A stretch of 64,000 bases of DNA from CAYYYJ01 sp964476045 (GTDB lineage Archaea; Aenigmatarchaeota; Aenigmatarchaeia; QMZP01; JACQNV01). Below are positions 35,760-45,879 of the stretch, in pieces. The translations under genes and the position numbers were made by a program. The number at the start of each line of letters is the position of its first letter. Position 1 is the first letter of the stretch. The notes under the pieces were generated by a model that ran no database searches, had not been told where the DNA came from, and saw nothing but the letters and a program-made list of their open reading frames with translations. The stretch covers positions 73,513 to 137,512 of the forward strand of contig CAYYYJ010000001.1 in assembly GCA_964476045.1 (NCBI GenBank), written 5' to 3'.

Positions 35760-36581
35760 CCTGGCAAGAAGCCTTATCCCTTTTTCTAACCCAATTTTCG
35801 GGGACCAGCCAAGAACTCTTTTAGCTAAGCTGTTGTCCCCGCAGGAAAACTTCCTTTTCTCATTGTATTCAGTAAACTCTAGGGCCGCTTTTTTCTTCAA
35901 AGTGTTTTCCAATTCCTTTACAACATCAAGAGTGGTCAACGCCTTCCCGCTGCAGAGGTTGATTATGCCAGTAACATCTTTTGTGATGGAAAGAAATATG
36001 CCTTCAATTATATCATCAACATAAGTCCAGTCCCTTTTTTGCTTTCCGCCGCCCCAGATGCTTAGTGGTCTGCCGTTCTTCAGAGAATCAACAAACTTCG
36101 ATATCATTGCCCCTCTTGCATCTATTTTCTGCCCGGGCCCGTATACATTGAATAACCTGTTTACGACAACAGAAAATTTTTTTGAGTAGCTGAAGCAAAG
36201 TATTTCGCCTATTAGCTTGCTTGCCGAATAAGGCGAGTTTGTAAAATCCGCTGGGTAATCTTCAGTTGCCTTATTCTCTTCGTTTGAATTTTTATAAACT
36301 TCAGAAGTGCTTACAAAATGAAATCTTTTTACCTTGTTCTGCTCAGCTGCCTTAAGCAGATTCAGGGTGCCTAGAATATTAGTCTCAAAGATCTCAGATT
36401 CGCCGCCTTTAGAAACAGAAGCCAGGTGGCTTATCGCATCGCAGCCTTTTGCCTGCTCTAGGCAGCCAGAATACTTCCTGATGTCGCCTTTGAACAAAAC
36501 AGCTTGGTGCCCTTCTGACTCCAGCCTTTTTGCCAGATGTGATCCTATGAAGCCTCTAGCCCCTGTTACCAAAACTTTCAT
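35751..36581 (-). CDS. NAD-dependent sugar epimerase/dehydratase
   Basis: From the ATG at 36581 (276 residues) the protein starts MKVLVTGARGFIGSHLAKRL, a standard NAD loop; an upstream ATG at 36599 would add six atypical residues. FVSTSEVYKN and YSASKL give the catalytic Ser/Thr and Tyr-x3-Lys. It belongs to the extended short-chain dehydrogenase family that epimerises or dehydrates nucleotide sugars. It sits beside rmlA but on the opposite strand. Confidence 0.88.
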   Translation of the reverse strand: MKVLVTGARGFIGSHLAKRLESEGHQAVLFKGDIRKYSGCLEQAKGCDAISHLASVSKGGESEIFETNILGTLNLLKAAEQNKVKRFHFVSTSEVYKNSNEENKATEDYPADFTNSPYSASKLIGEILCFSYSKKFSVVVNRLFNVYGPGQKIDARGAMISKFVDSLKNGRPLSIWGGGKQKRDWTYVDDIIEGIFLSITKDVTGIINLCSGKALTTLDVVKELENTLKKKAALEFTEYNEKRKFSCGDNSLAKRVLGWSPKIGLEKGIRLLARSY

Positions 36582-36661
36582 ACTAAATCTCAAAAGCAAA
36601 ACAACTTTATAAAACTATCCCAATCTGGCTTATATCCACAAACAATAATATTATTCTTGTT

Positions 36662-37606
36662 ATGCCCCCCACGGTAATAGCCCTAATACCTGTGTATAAC
36701 AGCGGGAAATTCATAGAGAAAAGCCTCAATTTTGTTCTGGGACAATACTATCCTGTGAAAGAAGTGTACGTGATAGACGATGGCGGTAAAGACGACACTG
36801 TCCAAATCTCTGAGAAAATAGCGAAATCCTCCAAGAAAATAAAAGTTCATGTCCTAAAAAAACCGCATACAGGGATGAGGGGAAACATGCTCAACGATGT
36901 GATCAAAAAAATAAGGTGCGACTTGATATGGATTGTTGAAGCAGATGCCTATCACGACAAAGATTTCCTAAAAAACATGGTTAAAGATTTTGAAGACCCT
37001 CAAGTCGGTGGAGTGATAGGAAGGGAATACCCTATGCACGTAAACACCTTTCTTGACAAGTGCCGTGTGATAGAGTTTGAATACAAGTACAAGAATTACA
37101 ATCCTTATACAGCATGGGTAATCAGGAAAAAGGCCTTGGAAAAAGCTGGCGGATTTTCTGAAAATACGTGGCTTTTTGATGACGTTCTTTTAGGCAATGA
37201 TCTGAAAAAGGCTGGCTACAAAATAAAATTCCAGGCAAAGAGCAAAAGACGCCATTTCCAGAAAACCTCGATTAAGGCACTTTTGAGGCAAAGGCGCTTC
37301 TGGGGTTATGCCTACTACCTGACCCTGAAAAACAGGAAGTACATCCCAAAGTACATACCTATATGGACAGCCGGCCTTGTTGCGCTTCCAGTAGCAGCTT
37401 TTTATTATCCAACACTAACGCTGTCAGCTATTGCAGGCCTTTTAGCCCTGCTATTCCTAAATGCCGGGATAAAACTAAAAGGCCACACAAAAAATCCGGC
37501 TGCGGTAATCTCCATTGTCCTGATAAGACTTTTCAGGCAGATAATAACAACGATTTATTTCTGGCTCGGTTTATTATTAAGGGCAGCTGGAAAAAACATC
37601 CTATGA
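36662..37606 (+). CDS. Family 2 glycosyltransferase with C-terminal membrane helices
   Basis: The 314-residue protein has IALIPVYNSGKFIEKSL and YVIDDGGKDDTVQ at the N-terminus (UDP-sugar site), IVEADAYHDKDFL (acidic D-x-D region) and WLFDDVLLGNDL (the catalytic ED-like position). Two to three C-terminal helices anchor it. The stop overlaps the ATG of a methyltransferase (ATGA, 37603-37606). Confidence 0.88.
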   Translation: MPPTVIALIPVYNSGKFIEKSLNFVLGQYYPVKEVYVIDDGGKDDTVQISEKIAKSSKKIKVHVLKKPHTGMRGNMLNDVIKKIRCDLIWIVEADAYHDKDFLKNMVKDFEDPQVGGVIGREYPMHVNTFLDKCRVIEFEYKYKNYNPYTAWVIRKKALEKAGGFSENTWLFDDVLLGNDLKKAGYKIKFQAKSKRRHFQKTSIKALLRQRRFWGYAYYLTLKNRKYIPKYIPIWTAGLVALPVAAFYYPTLTLSAIAGLLALLFLNAGIKLKGHTKNPAAVISIVLIRLFRQIITTIYFWLGLLLRAAGKNIL

Positions 37607-38310
37607 ATTATAAACAATTCTATAACGACCTTTTTGAAAGAAGAGGGGCTTATTTCCACAAATGGGTTACCCTGAAAAACAGGACTTATCTGGAGCATGC
37701 AAGGCGAATAAACAATTTTATTGACAAGACAGGAATTGTGTTGGATTTAGGCTGCGGCGATTGTTACATAACAAACATACTCAGCAAAAAATCAGACGTT
37801 TTAGGGACTGACATTTCCCAGAAAGCTTTGAAACTGGGAAAATCGATCTACCCTAACCTGAAGCTTCTCACAGGCTCTGCAATTGCTATTCCGTTAAAAG
37901 GCAATTCAGTTGATTTTGTCACGACTAGCAAAATAATAGAGCACCTGACTCCAGAAGATGCAGAGACCATGTTAAAGGAAATAAGACGTGTGCTTAAGCC
38001 AGGCGGAAAGCTTGTCCTAAGCACTTCAAACCCTTTGAACATCTGGGAAAAGATCCTGCACATTTATCTGAGATTCAAATCAGAGGAAGAGGAGCACCTT
38101 AAAGAATATCTCACAGAAGATCTCAGGCAAACAGTTAACAGGCACCTTTCCGTTGAAAAAATAATTGAAAAGGCAGACCCGCCTTTTTTCAAGCACTTTC
38201 CTGGCCTCAGCGCTTTCGTGATGTTTTCGCAAAAACTCTTCTTGAAAATTTTCCCAGTATTTACCAAATATTTTAGGAATCAGTTATATGTGGTTGCAGT
38301 GAAGAAATAA
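37603..38310 (+). CDS. Class I SAM-dependent methyltransferase
   Basis: The start at 37603 gives 235 residues (MNYKQFYNDLFERRGAY) and a four-base overlap with the preceding glycosyltransferase; the same frame stays open farther upstream inside that gene. VLDLGCGDCYITNIL and GTDISQKALKLG form the SAM site, followed by DFVTTSKIIEHL and VLKPGGKLVLST. Coupling to a GT2 enzyme suggests methylation of a glycan or its lipid carrier. Confidence 0.85.
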   Translation: MNYKQFYNDLFERRGAYFHKWVTLKNRTYLEHARRINNFIDKTGIVLDLGCGDCYITNILSKKSDVLGTDISQKALKLGKSIYPNLKLLTGSAIAIPLKGNSVDFVTTSKIIEHLTPEDAETMLKEIRRVLKPGGKLVLSTSNPLNIWEKILHIYLRFKSEEEEHLKEYLTEDLRQTVNRHLSVEKIIEKADPPFFKHFPGLSAFVMFSQKLFLKIFPVFTKYFRNQLYVVAVKK

Positions 38311-38318
38311 TGCGGAGA

Positions 38319-39536
38319 TTACTCATTAATTAATTTTTTGTAAATTTCTATATACTTCTCAGCGTTTTTCTCCCAAGTAAATTTTTGGGTTATTTTCTCC
38401 CTGCTGTTTTTTTCTAGGAGAGATTTCATTCTTTTATCCCTTTTTATTTTCAATAGAATGTTTCCGAGGTCGTCAAAATCCTTCGATAAAATACCGTCCT
38501 TCCAGTTCCCGATTATTTCCCTAGTCCATTCCGTGTCTGATGCGACCACAATTTTACTGGCTGCCATATATTCGAAAATCTTTATCGGGGAGAACCCGAA
38601 ACTCTCAGAACCCCAGGATTCTGAATAAGGCGCCAATGCAACATCTATAGACGATAGGAATGCGGGGACCTCATCGTTATTTATTTTTCCTGCGAAAGTT
38701 ATTGTTTCTTCAAGCTTATTTTTGCTCACGTAATCTTTTAATTCAGAAATATATTTCCTGTATCTTTCATCTCCGCCTGCCAGAACCAGCTTTATCTCAG
38801 GGATATCCTTTTTCGATTTTTCCGCTGACTTTATAATCTGAAGTATATTCTGTCTTGGCCCAAGTTCGCCTATGACAGCAAGAATAAAGTCGTTTTTTTT
38901 AAAGCCGAATTTTGTCCTGTAATCGTTTTTAACTGAGAACCGCTCTGGATCAGCTCCATTGGGTATAGCTTCTATCTTGTTCTGATTTAAGCCGTGTTTT
39001 ATTAATGAATCCTTTATGGAATTTGAGACAGCTCCAACATAATCAGCTGACTTTACTATTTTTTTAATCCACTGTTTTTTAATTGCCTGCAAAATCGGAT
39101 ATAATATCTTGTCTTTCAAAAAACTCATTTTGATCTCATAAGACAGGAAATTATAGTTTATTTCTGCTACTCTAGGTATTCCTGTCAGTTTAGAGGCAAA
39201 AAAGCCGGTTATTTGTCCTGGATCACAACGATCGTGGATAACATCTATATTGTACTCCTTGCAGATTCGGACAGATTTTCTTATACTAAATAAAGAGCCG
39301 AAAAATCGGCCTGGGGGTATAGAAGATTTTACAGATTTATGGAAAAGAATGTTTCCTATTGATTTCTCCTCAGAGATGTCAGCAAGAATATGTATTTCAA
39401 CTCCTTTCTTGCTCATTGCCTTCGAGAACTCTGTGTGGTGCGTCGCTGCTCCGCCTGTTCCAGGAAGTTTAATATGAGGGCAAATGAGCAATACCTTCAA
39501 TGGCTTGGCCTTAAGCGAATTCTGGGAAATCTTCAT
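38319..39536 (-). CDS. GT4-family glycosyltransferase
   Basis: 405 residues, with ICPHIKLPGTGGAATHHTEF at the N-terminus, a linker rich in lysine, AVIGELGPRQNILQIIKS and SESFGFSPIKIFEYMAASK in the donor domain. The second acidic position and FEYMA match the GT4 group that includes surface-polysaccharide transferases. It is divergent from the GT4 pair that follows. Confidence 0.87.
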   Translation of the reverse strand: MKISQNSLKAKPLKVLLICPHIKLPGTGGAATHHTEFSKAMSKKGVEIHILADISEEKSIGNILFHKSVKSSIPPGRFFGSLFSIRKSVRICKEYNIDVIHDRCDPGQITGFFASKLTGIPRVAEINYNFLSYEIKMSFLKDKILYPILQAIKKQWIKKIVKSADYVGAVSNSIKDSLIKHGLNQNKIEAIPNGADPERFSVKNDYRTKFGFKKNDFILAVIGELGPRQNILQIIKSAEKSKKDIPEIKLVLAGGDERYRKYISELKDYVSKNKLEETITFAGKINNDEVPAFLSSIDVALAPYSESWGSESFGFSPIKIFEYMAASKIVVASDTEWTREIIGNWKDGILSKDFDDLGNILLKIKRDKRMKSLLEKNSREKITQKFTWEKNAEKYIEIYKKLINE

Positions 39537-39608
39537 AAGTATGTATATCCTGACTTAGTCAATAATATAGTTACGAAAAACAACTACATATAAGCTTTTG
39601 CCGCACAT

Positions 39609-40805
39609 ATGAAAATTCTCCATTTAGGGAAGTATTATTACCCGCATTCTGGTGGTGTAGAAACGTACACACAAACAATAGCAGAATCGCTTGTTAAGAA
39701 GTCTCATGATGTTGAAGTTATAGTTAACAATAAAGAGAGGGAATCAAAGATAGACTATGTAAACAAGGTAAAGGTAATAAGACTGTCAAGGCTAACAGAT
39801 CTTTTCCATGCGCCGTTTTCAAAGTTCCCTTTCGCCTACATTAAAAAAAGCGGGTTCGATATTATACATCTCCATGTTCCAAATCCCTGGCTCGAATTAA
39901 ATCTTTTAGCTTATTTTTTATTTTTTGGGAAGAAGGAGAGGTTTGTAGTGACGTACCATGCTGACGTTCCCCATTACACAGCCTTTCACAGAATAATGGA
40001 TTACTTCAGGACGTGTTTTACATATCCCCTCTTAAAGATTTATGCAGATTCAATAATACCAACAAGCGAAAACTATATAGATGGATCGTTCTTTCTTAGA
40101 AAGCTCAGAAATAAAATAACAGTAGCCCCCATAGGGATAGATACTAAATCGTATTTTGTTGACAAAAAAAACCTTGAACAAACCAAACGAAAATATAAAA
40201 TAGGCAGCGGGAAAGAAAAAATTATATTATTCTATGGGAGATTGGTCAAGTATAAAGGAGTTGAATACCTTCTGGAGGCATTCTCAATGTTAAATAAAAA
40301 AAACGTAAGGTTATTTATTGTTGGCGATGGCGACCTCTCCGGGAAATTACGGGCCAAAGCAAAAAATCTGGGGTTAAGCAACATCGTATTTACAGGCCAC
40401 GTTAACAATGCAACAATGAATTCGTTCAGGTTTCTGGCTGATATTTTCGTGCTACCCTCAATAAATAGGGGTGAAGCCTTCGGGATCTCTATAATCGAGG
40501 CAATGTATTTCAAAAAACCAGTGGTTACCACGAACATAAAAAACAGCGGAGTCGCATATGTAAATGACGGGTTAAAAATCAATTCTCTAAATTCTCAGAG
40601 CGTTGTTGGGTCTAAAACAGGTTTAATTGTTGAACCAAAGAATTCTAAAGAGCTTTCTGATGCAATTGACTATCTGCTATCAAATACCAAGATCGCAGAA
40701 AAACTTGGGGAAAATGGATATAATAGGGCAATTCAAAATTTCACAGAAGAGAAATTCACAGACAGGATAAATAAAATTTACGAAAGCCTGAAAAAGCAAA
40801 TATGA
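39609..40805 (+). CDS. GT4-family glycosyltransferase
   Basis: 398 residues. YYYPHSGGVETYTQTIAESL at the N-terminus, FYGRLVKYKGVEYLLEAF and E-x7-E in EAFGISIIE. The stop overlaps the next start by four bases (ATGA), so the two glycosyltransferases are made together and may add consecutive sugars. Confidence 0.9.
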   Translation: MKILHLGKYYYPHSGGVETYTQTIAESLVKKSHDVEVIVNNKERESKIDYVNKVKVIRLSRLTDLFHAPFSKFPFAYIKKSGFDIIHLHVPNPWLELNLLAYFLFFGKKERFVVTYHADVPHYTAFHRIMDYFRTCFTYPLLKIYADSIIPTSENYIDGSFFLRKLRNKITVAPIGIDTKSYFVDKKNLEQTKRKYKIGSGKEKIILFYGRLVKYKGVEYLLEAFSMLNKKNVRLFIVGDGDLSGKLRAKAKNLGLSNIVFTGHVNNATMNSFRFLADIFVLPSINRGEAFGISIIEAMYFKKPVVTTNIKNSGVAYVNDGLKINSLNSQSVVGSKTGLIVEPKNSKELSDAIDYLLSNTKIAEKLGENGYNRAIQNFTEEKFTDRINKIYESLKKQI

Positions 40806-41974
40806 AAATACTAATCACATCAGATCTGGGATATCCGTACATAGGTGGCGGCGAGAGCTATGTTATTAGTCTCTCGAAAGCACTAATAGGCCTAGGCCAT
40901 GAAGTCCACTGGGCAACAAGCAGGATAGGCGAAACAGCTAGAACAGAGGACTACGAAGGCATAAAAATGCACAGAATGAGGATACTCTTTCCAAAAAGCT
41001 ATCTTTTCCCTGGAAGGCATACGTTCCCTCTAACTTCTTTTATACCGCTGGTGAGGCTTTCAAAAGAATTTGATGTCCTCCAGTTCACAACATTTTTAGC
41101 CGGTGTGATTGGCGCAAAAGTCGGCAAAGTTGCGAAAAAACCGGCGATCCTGTTTTGCCATGAATTTTTTGGCAGACTCTGGAAAACAATAGGGCAAAGC
41201 AAACTCGAAAGGAATGTCTTTCCACACATAGAGAATTATATAGCAAAGCAGGATTATACTTGGGCCATGACGCCTTCGCTTTATTCGAAAATGACATTGG
41301 CAAGGGCTGGATACCCAGAAAAAGAGATAACCGTGATCCCGCACGGGATAGATAAAATATTTACTGAAGATGTTTCTGGCACCCCTCTTCGAAAGAAATA
41401 CAAATTGGGAAAAAACAAACTTTTCGGTTATACAGGACGACTTTCGATAAAAGGCACTGGCCAATCAAAAAATCTTTTGGGCTTGCTGGAAGCGACAAAG
41501 CTGGTGATAAAGGAGGTCCCTGATGCAAAACTTGTGCTTGGCGGAAGCGGATTTGATGACATAAAAAAGCATATAGAATCAATGGGATTGGAAAACAATG
41601 TTGTTTATGTTGGAAAAAGGCCATTCAATGAAGTCCCGCAATTCTATTCGATGTGTGATGTTATTGTCTGTCCGGCGCTTTCAGATGGATATTGTTTTGT
41701 TCTAGGGGAGGCGTCTGCTTGCGGGACACCAATAGTTGCAACAGGCCAAGGATCGCACCCAGAAAGGATCGTAGACGGAAAAAATGGCTTTATTACAACA
41801 AAAGAACCAGAGTCAATGGCCAAAAGCATAATAAAAATCCTTCGAGATAAAAAATTAGCAGGAAAGCTAGGCGAAGAAGGGAAGAAAATGTACAGGAAAG
41901 ATTCCTGGAAATCAGTTGCAAAAAAATATGTTGATGTTTATGAAAACACAATAGAGAAATACAGAAATAAATAG
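40802..41974 (+). CDS. GT4-family glycosyltransferase
   Basis: 390 residues. SDLGYPYIGGGESYVISLS at the N-terminus, GYTGRLSIKGTGQSKNLLG and SDGYCFVLGEASACGTPIV in the donor domain (D-x7-E variant). It is translationally coupled to the previous gene and separated by two bases from a methyltransferase. The five genes from 39609 to 45158 on the plus strand read as a glycan-assembly operon. Confidence 0.9.
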   Translation: MKILITSDLGYPYIGGGESYVISLSKALIGLGHEVHWATSRIGETARTEDYEGIKMHRMRILFPKSYLFPGRHTFPLTSFIPLVRLSKEFDVLQFTTFLAGVIGAKVGKVAKKPAILFCHEFFGRLWKTIGQSKLERNVFPHIENYIAKQDYTWAMTPSLYSKMTLARAGYPEKEITVIPHGIDKIFTEDVSGTPLRKKYKLGKNKLFGYTGRLSIKGTGQSKNLLGLLEATKLVIKEVPDAKLVLGGSGFDDIKKHIESMGLENNVVYVGKRPFNEVPQFYSMCDVIVCPALSDGYCFVLGEASACGTPIVATGQGSHPERIVDGKNGFITTKEPESMAKSIIKILRDKKLAGKLGEEGKKMYRKDSWKSVAKKYVDVYENTIEKYRNK

Positions 41975-41976
41975 TT

Positions 41977-42849
41977 ATGGGAGACCATTACAAAAAAGTT
42001 AGGGAAAAATACAGGAAAGGGAGCAAAGATTACTGGAACTCGATGGCTAGAAAATATAAGTCATCTGCTATATTAATTCCAGGTGACCTGGAAATCAAAA
42101 ACCAGTATTACAACCTGTTGCATGAAAGGGTCATGTCGAAAGTTTTTTCTGGGATACCGAAAGGGTCGAAAATATTGGAAATAGGTTGCGGTGTCGGCAG
42201 GTGGAGCATAAAACTCGCGAAAATGGGCATGGATGTCACAGCCACTGACATCAGCAAAGAGATGGTCAAAATAGCAAAAACAAATGCGAAAAGAGAAAAA
42301 GTAAAAATAGGGTTCCAAGTCACCGGCGCAGATGAAATAAATTCCAGGAAAAATTATTACGATTATGCGCTTTCTGTGACGGTTTTGCAGCACATAATTG
42401 ATGAAAGCAAAAGAATCAGGGCAATAGAAAATCTGGCAAAGTCTGTTAAAAAAGGCGGGAGAATAATACTTTTGGAGAGGGTAGGCAAAGAAATAGGCGA
42501 ATTCCATGTCAAACCATTTACTCTGAAAAAATGGAAATCAGTATTCAATGCTTACGGATACGAATTGGAAAAAAGGTCTGGTGTGGACCTGAGCCCATTT
42601 ATAACGATAATAAATAAAATAGGAGCAAAGGTCAGATATAAGGGGGAGCTCACAGATTTTCCAGGCAAAGATTCCCTTGAGGACACAATGTCACGAAAAG
42701 CCCTGTCTGCATACAAAACAAGCCTCAGGATAGCGACAAAACTGTCAAAACCGATAGACTACCACCTGGCCGATTTGCCATGGTTAAAAAGCAGGACAGC
42801 GCACAATATTTTGATTTTCAAACGAGTGAAGCAGAATTTAGAAAAATGA
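41977..42849 (+). CDS. Class I SAM-dependent methyltransferase
   Basis: The 290-residue protein has KILEIGCGVGRWSIKLAKMG and TATDISKEMVKIAKTNAK (SAM binding) and DYALSVTVLQHI (motif II region), plus a C-terminal extension of about 100 residues that could bind the substrate. It lies in the glycosyltransferase operon. The stop overlaps the preferred start of the following methyltransferase. Confidence 0.85.
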   Translation: MGDHYKKVREKYRKGSKDYWNSMARKYKSSAILIPGDLEIKNQYYNLLHERVMSKVFSGIPKGSKILEIGCGVGRWSIKLAKMGMDVTATDISKEMVKIAKTNAKREKVKIGFQVTGADEINSRKNYYDYALSVTVLQHIIDESKRIRAIENLAKSVKKGGRIILLERVGKEIGEFHVKPFTLKKWKSVFNAYGYELEKRSGVDLSPFITIINKIGAKVRYKGELTDFPGKDSLEDTMSRKALSAYKTSLRIATKLSKPIDYHLADLPWLKSRTAHNILIFKRVKQNLEK

Positions 42850-43454
42850 TAAAAACTATGAACCACGATTGGGAAGAAGAATGGGTCGAATTTAAGGGGC
42901 TTAATTTTTTTGGCAAAAGGTTAGCCAAGGCCCAGAAAAAGGCAATCCAGAAAGTTTTCAATAAAATAAATTTGCAAAAAAGCGCTAAAATAATAGATGT
43001 TGGCTGCGGCTCTGGCAAACTCCTTCATTTCATGAAATCCTTAGGGTACAAAAATAGCATAGGGGTAGACGTCTCAAAAAGCGCGCTAAAACTGTGCAAA
43101 AACTTCAATCTCATAGAAGGGAAAGATGTGTTTTTCGCTGACATAACCAAAGGGTTTGGCAGAGGCGGATTTGATTTGGTGTTTTCTGATGGCATGTTAG
43201 AACACTTTGAGGATATAGGCCCGTTCATCAGAGAAATGTCTAAAATAAGCAAAAAATACGTTCTTATACTGCAGCCAAACCACTTCTCACTCTGGAATAA
43301 GATAATAAGAAAGACAGTGGGCGAAGCTGTTAAGGAGTACACATATTCTGTCTCTGACTTTGAAAAAGCCTTTGGAAAGTACGGATTTAAATTAGCATTA
43401 CAAGATTCCTATAACTTGAATGAACAATTTGCTCTTTTATTTCAAAGAGCATGA
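42846..43454 (+). CDS. Class I SAM-dependent methyltransferase
   Basis: I choose the ATG at 42846 (202 residues), which gives an ATGA overlap with the previous stop; the ATG at 42780 would force a 70-base overlap. KIIDVGCGSGKLLHFMKSLG and GVDVSKSALKLC bind SAM, and LVFSDGMLEHFEDIGPFI follows. It is the second of two methyltransferases in a row. Confidence 0.84.
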   Translation: MIKTMNHDWEEEWVEFKGLNFFGKRLAKAQKKAIQKVFNKINLQKSAKIIDVGCGSGKLLHFMKSLGYKNSIGVDVSKSALKLCKNFNLIEGKDVFFADITKGFGRGGFDLVFSDGMLEHFEDIGPFIREMSKISKKYVLILQPNHFSLWNKIIRKTVGEAVKEYTYSVSDFEKAFGKYGFKLALQDSYNLNEQFALLFQRA

Positions 43455-43528
43455 TCAGGGAATCTGGCATTAATGGGTTCTTGGAAAAGGATATGCAGAA
43501 AGAAAAGCGCCTAGAGAAAGTATCTTAA
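43451..43528 (+). CDS. Possible 25-residue ORF after the methyltransferase
   Basis: An ATG overlaps the preceding stop (ATGA) and opens a 25-codon frame (MIRESGINGFLEKDMQKEKR...). The overlap resembles other junctions in this operon, but the peptide is too short to judge and may be chance. Confidence 0.25.
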   Translation: MIRESGINGFLEKDMQKEKRLEKVS

Positions 43529-43568
43529 ACGCTTTCTTTCCGCAGGGTGGATAGAAAAAGAAAAGCTT

Positions 43569-45158
43569 ATGGAAAAAGAAATTGAAATAAAATTTGGGAT
43601 AAAAAACTGGGATAAAATAGCCCTTCTGGCAGTCATAATAGTGTTTTTCGGCATTAACCTCTGGGTTACTTTTTCCAGCAATATAATATTTGGGGACGAG
43701 GCTTTCCATACCCATGTAAGCAAATGGATGGCAAAAACAGGGGAAATACCAAAGTATATACCTTTATACGAAACAGATATCCACAAGCAAGCCTATACTA
43801 AATATGTCAGCCCCCATTTACTGATGTCTGGAATATTCTCTGTTTTTGGCTTCTCAGAATTTTTAGTTAAATTGTTAATACCGCTAGTGAGTTTGCTGAC
43901 AGCTGTTGTGCTCTATTTGCTTGCAAGAAAACACTTCCCTAGAAAAAGCGCATTTTTAATAATACCAATATTCCTGGGTTTCCCCGCAATGGCAACTTAT
44001 TCTGTACTTTTTTATGCAGATATATTCCTTGTGCTTTTTGCATCGCTGGCAGCTTTTTTCCTTTACCAGGCTTTTGAGACCTCTCAGAAAAAATATTTTA
44101 TGCTCACAGGCATCTTCACGGGGCTGTCAATGCTTGCAAAAAAGTCGGGTTTTATACTAATACTAATGATAGCTATCTGGTTTTTGTACAATGGAAGGAA
44201 GGATAAAACCTTCGGCGGCATGTTTTCCAGTCCCTATTTTAAACCCGCTGCAATCGCTATCCTAATGGCCCTGGTTGTCTCTGGCCCCTGGTTTGCAAGG
44301 AACCTGAGCTTGTTCGGCACAGTTGAGTGCGGTTTTCCGTTATTCAGCGACCAAGCATGCAAAATTGAATCAACAGAGACAGGGCAACAGCTCGATAGGA
44401 TACCTAATGTCGGAAGCACAGAACAGACACTCCTAAGCTACGGCCTAGTGAACTACATAGAATTTTCCTATTCCTTGGTTTTATTTTTCTTGGCAGTATG
44501 CGGCCTCTGCTTGGTTCTGGTAAGAAGAAGCAATAAGTTGGATAGATTTGCAATCTTAATGCTCATAACATTTGGAATACTCCTCAGCTATTTTGCAATA
44601 GATGTGGCTTTCTACAGGGTTGAGGATTTCTCGAGACAAATGCTCCTTAGCATACTGTCTTTAAGCTTCCTCAGTTTTTTGTTTGTCAATGAAGTCATGA
44701 ACTCAAAAAACAAATACCAGAAGCATATAGCTTTCATAGTGATAGTGATTGTTCTTTTCGTTACATTTTCTGCGGCAAAATCTAAGGCTGAAACAATGGT
44801 CCAGGTAAAGAAATTCTCCTCCGGATTTTATGAAGCTGCAAATTGGATAAAAATGAATACGCCCCAAGATTCCATACTCCTTTCCCTGTGGGGCCACCAG
44901 ACAATCTATACAACTGAAAGAAAAACTTATTGGGTCACACCCAGCGATGCCGGACTGGTCTTGGCAACGCGAAATCAGACAGGCATCGATACGATGAAAA
45001 AGTATGGAATAGATTACATATTTGTCCAGAAGTGGTCTGTCTACAAAGGGGATTATTACCAGGGCTATCCAGAGGCTTTTGTGAATTGGCTATTATCCAA
45101 TCCTGCTTTCACAAAAGAGTTCGAGAATACTGACACATTTGTCTTTAAGGTCAACTGA
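43569..45158 (+). CDS. ArnT/PMT-like integral membrane glycosyltransferase
   Basis: 529 residues with about twelve helices. The first loop reads NIIFGDEAFHTHVSKWMAK followed by KYVSPHLLMSG, the acidic pair and H/P motif of GT-C enzymes. Its C-terminal soluble part contains LLSLWGHQTIYTTERK. It is the last large gene of the plus-strand operon. Confidence 0.8.
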   Translation: MEKEIEIKFGIKNWDKIALLAVIIVFFGINLWVTFSSNIIFGDEAFHTHVSKWMAKTGEIPKYIPLYETDIHKQAYTKYVSPHLLMSGIFSVFGFSEFLVKLLIPLVSLLTAVVLYLLARKHFPRKSAFLIIPIFLGFPAMATYSVLFYADIFLVLFASLAAFFLYQAFETSQKKYFMLTGIFTGLSMLAKKSGFILILMIAIWFLYNGRKDKTFGGMFSSPYFKPAAIAILMALVVSGPWFARNLSLFGTVECGFPLFSDQACKIESTETGQQLDRIPNVGSTEQTLLSYGLVNYIEFSYSLVLFFLAVCGLCLVLVRRSNKLDRFAILMLITFGILLSYFAIDVAFYRVEDFSRQMLLSILSLSFLSFLFVNEVMNSKNKYQKHIAFIVIVIVLFVTFSAAKSKAETMVQVKKFSSGFYEAANWIKMNTPQDSILLSLWGHQTIYTTERKTYWVTPSDAGLVLATRNQTGIDTMKKYGIDYIFVQKWSVYKGDYYQGYPEAFVNWLLSNPAFTKEFENTDTFVFKVN

Positions 45159-45213
45159 TTTTTGTTTTGGTATTTGCTTATATACAACAGAATTTAATTT
45201 ATCTAATTCTCTT

Positions 45214-45879
45214 ATGAATAAAACAATAATCATTCCAGCGTATAATGAAGAGCAGGGAATAGAGGCTGTCATAAAAAGATGCAAAAAAGTCTGCGAGAAA
45301 GGGGATGAAATACTTGTTGTTGATGATGGGTCTAGAGACAAGACATACGAGATCGCGAAAAAGACAGGCGTTACTGTTGTTAAGCATCCTCAAAACAAGG
45401 GGAAAGCTTTTGCGCTCAAGACTGGTTTTGATAACGCGAAAAACGACATTGTTATCACAATAGATGCTGACTGCACATACCCTCCGGAATATATTCCTGA
45501 GATGATGAAATACCTGAAAGATTATGATATTGTTGTTGGCTCGAGATTCAGGAACGGGATTCCGAAAGGGCTGCCAATACACAGGGGTTTAGCAAATATA
45601 ATGGGAGCGCAGTTCACGAGTATTTTGCTCAGGAGAAAGCTTACGGACATAACCTCTGGCCTCCGGGCTTTCAGAAAAGACATTATTAAAAACTGCCCTA
45701 TCAGGGCGAAAGGACTTGACTTTGAAGCAGAATTCACTGCCCGCGCAATTACACGGGGATACAAATACAAAGAAATCCCAATTATTTATGAGGAGAGAGC
45801 TGGCCAGTCAAAGCTGAAATTTTTCAACCATATTGCGAAGTTTACTGTTGCTATTTTGAGGGGGAAGTTCCAGAATTGA
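45214..45879 (+). CDS. Dolichol-phosphate mannosyltransferase-like GT2 enzyme
   Basis: The start at 45214 (221 residues, MNKTIIIPAYNEEQGIEA) is supported by a TATA box about 30 bases upstream (TTATATACA, 45179-45187). LVVDDGSRDKTYEIA and ITIDADCTYPPEYIP carry the two metal and nucleotide motifs, and DITSGLRAFRKDI is typical of DPM/GtrB enzymes. It would load a sugar onto polyprenyl phosphate, the donor used by the four GT-C enzymes in the window. No C-terminal membrane helices are present. Confidence 0.88.
   Translation: MNKTIIIPAYNEEQGIEAVIKRCKKVCEKGDEILVVDDGSRDKTYEIAKKTGVTVVKHPQNKGKAFALKTGFDNAKNDIVITIDADCTYPPEYIPEMMKYLKDYDIVVGSRFRNGIPKGLPIHRGLANIMGAQFTSILLRRKLTDITSGLRAFRKDIIKNCPIRAKGLDFEAEFTARAITRGYKYKEIPIIYEERAGQSKLKFFNHIAKFTVAILRGKFQN

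Noticed and set aside
37363..37602. Upstream extension of the methyltransferase frame inside the GT2 gene
   Set aside because: The extension is low-quality protein sequence in an alternative frame; the ATGA junction at 37603 is convincing.
42780..42845. Earlier start of the second methyltransferase
   Set aside because: It would overlap the preceding gene by 70 bases, while the ATG at 42846 gives the ATGA overlap seen throughout the operon.
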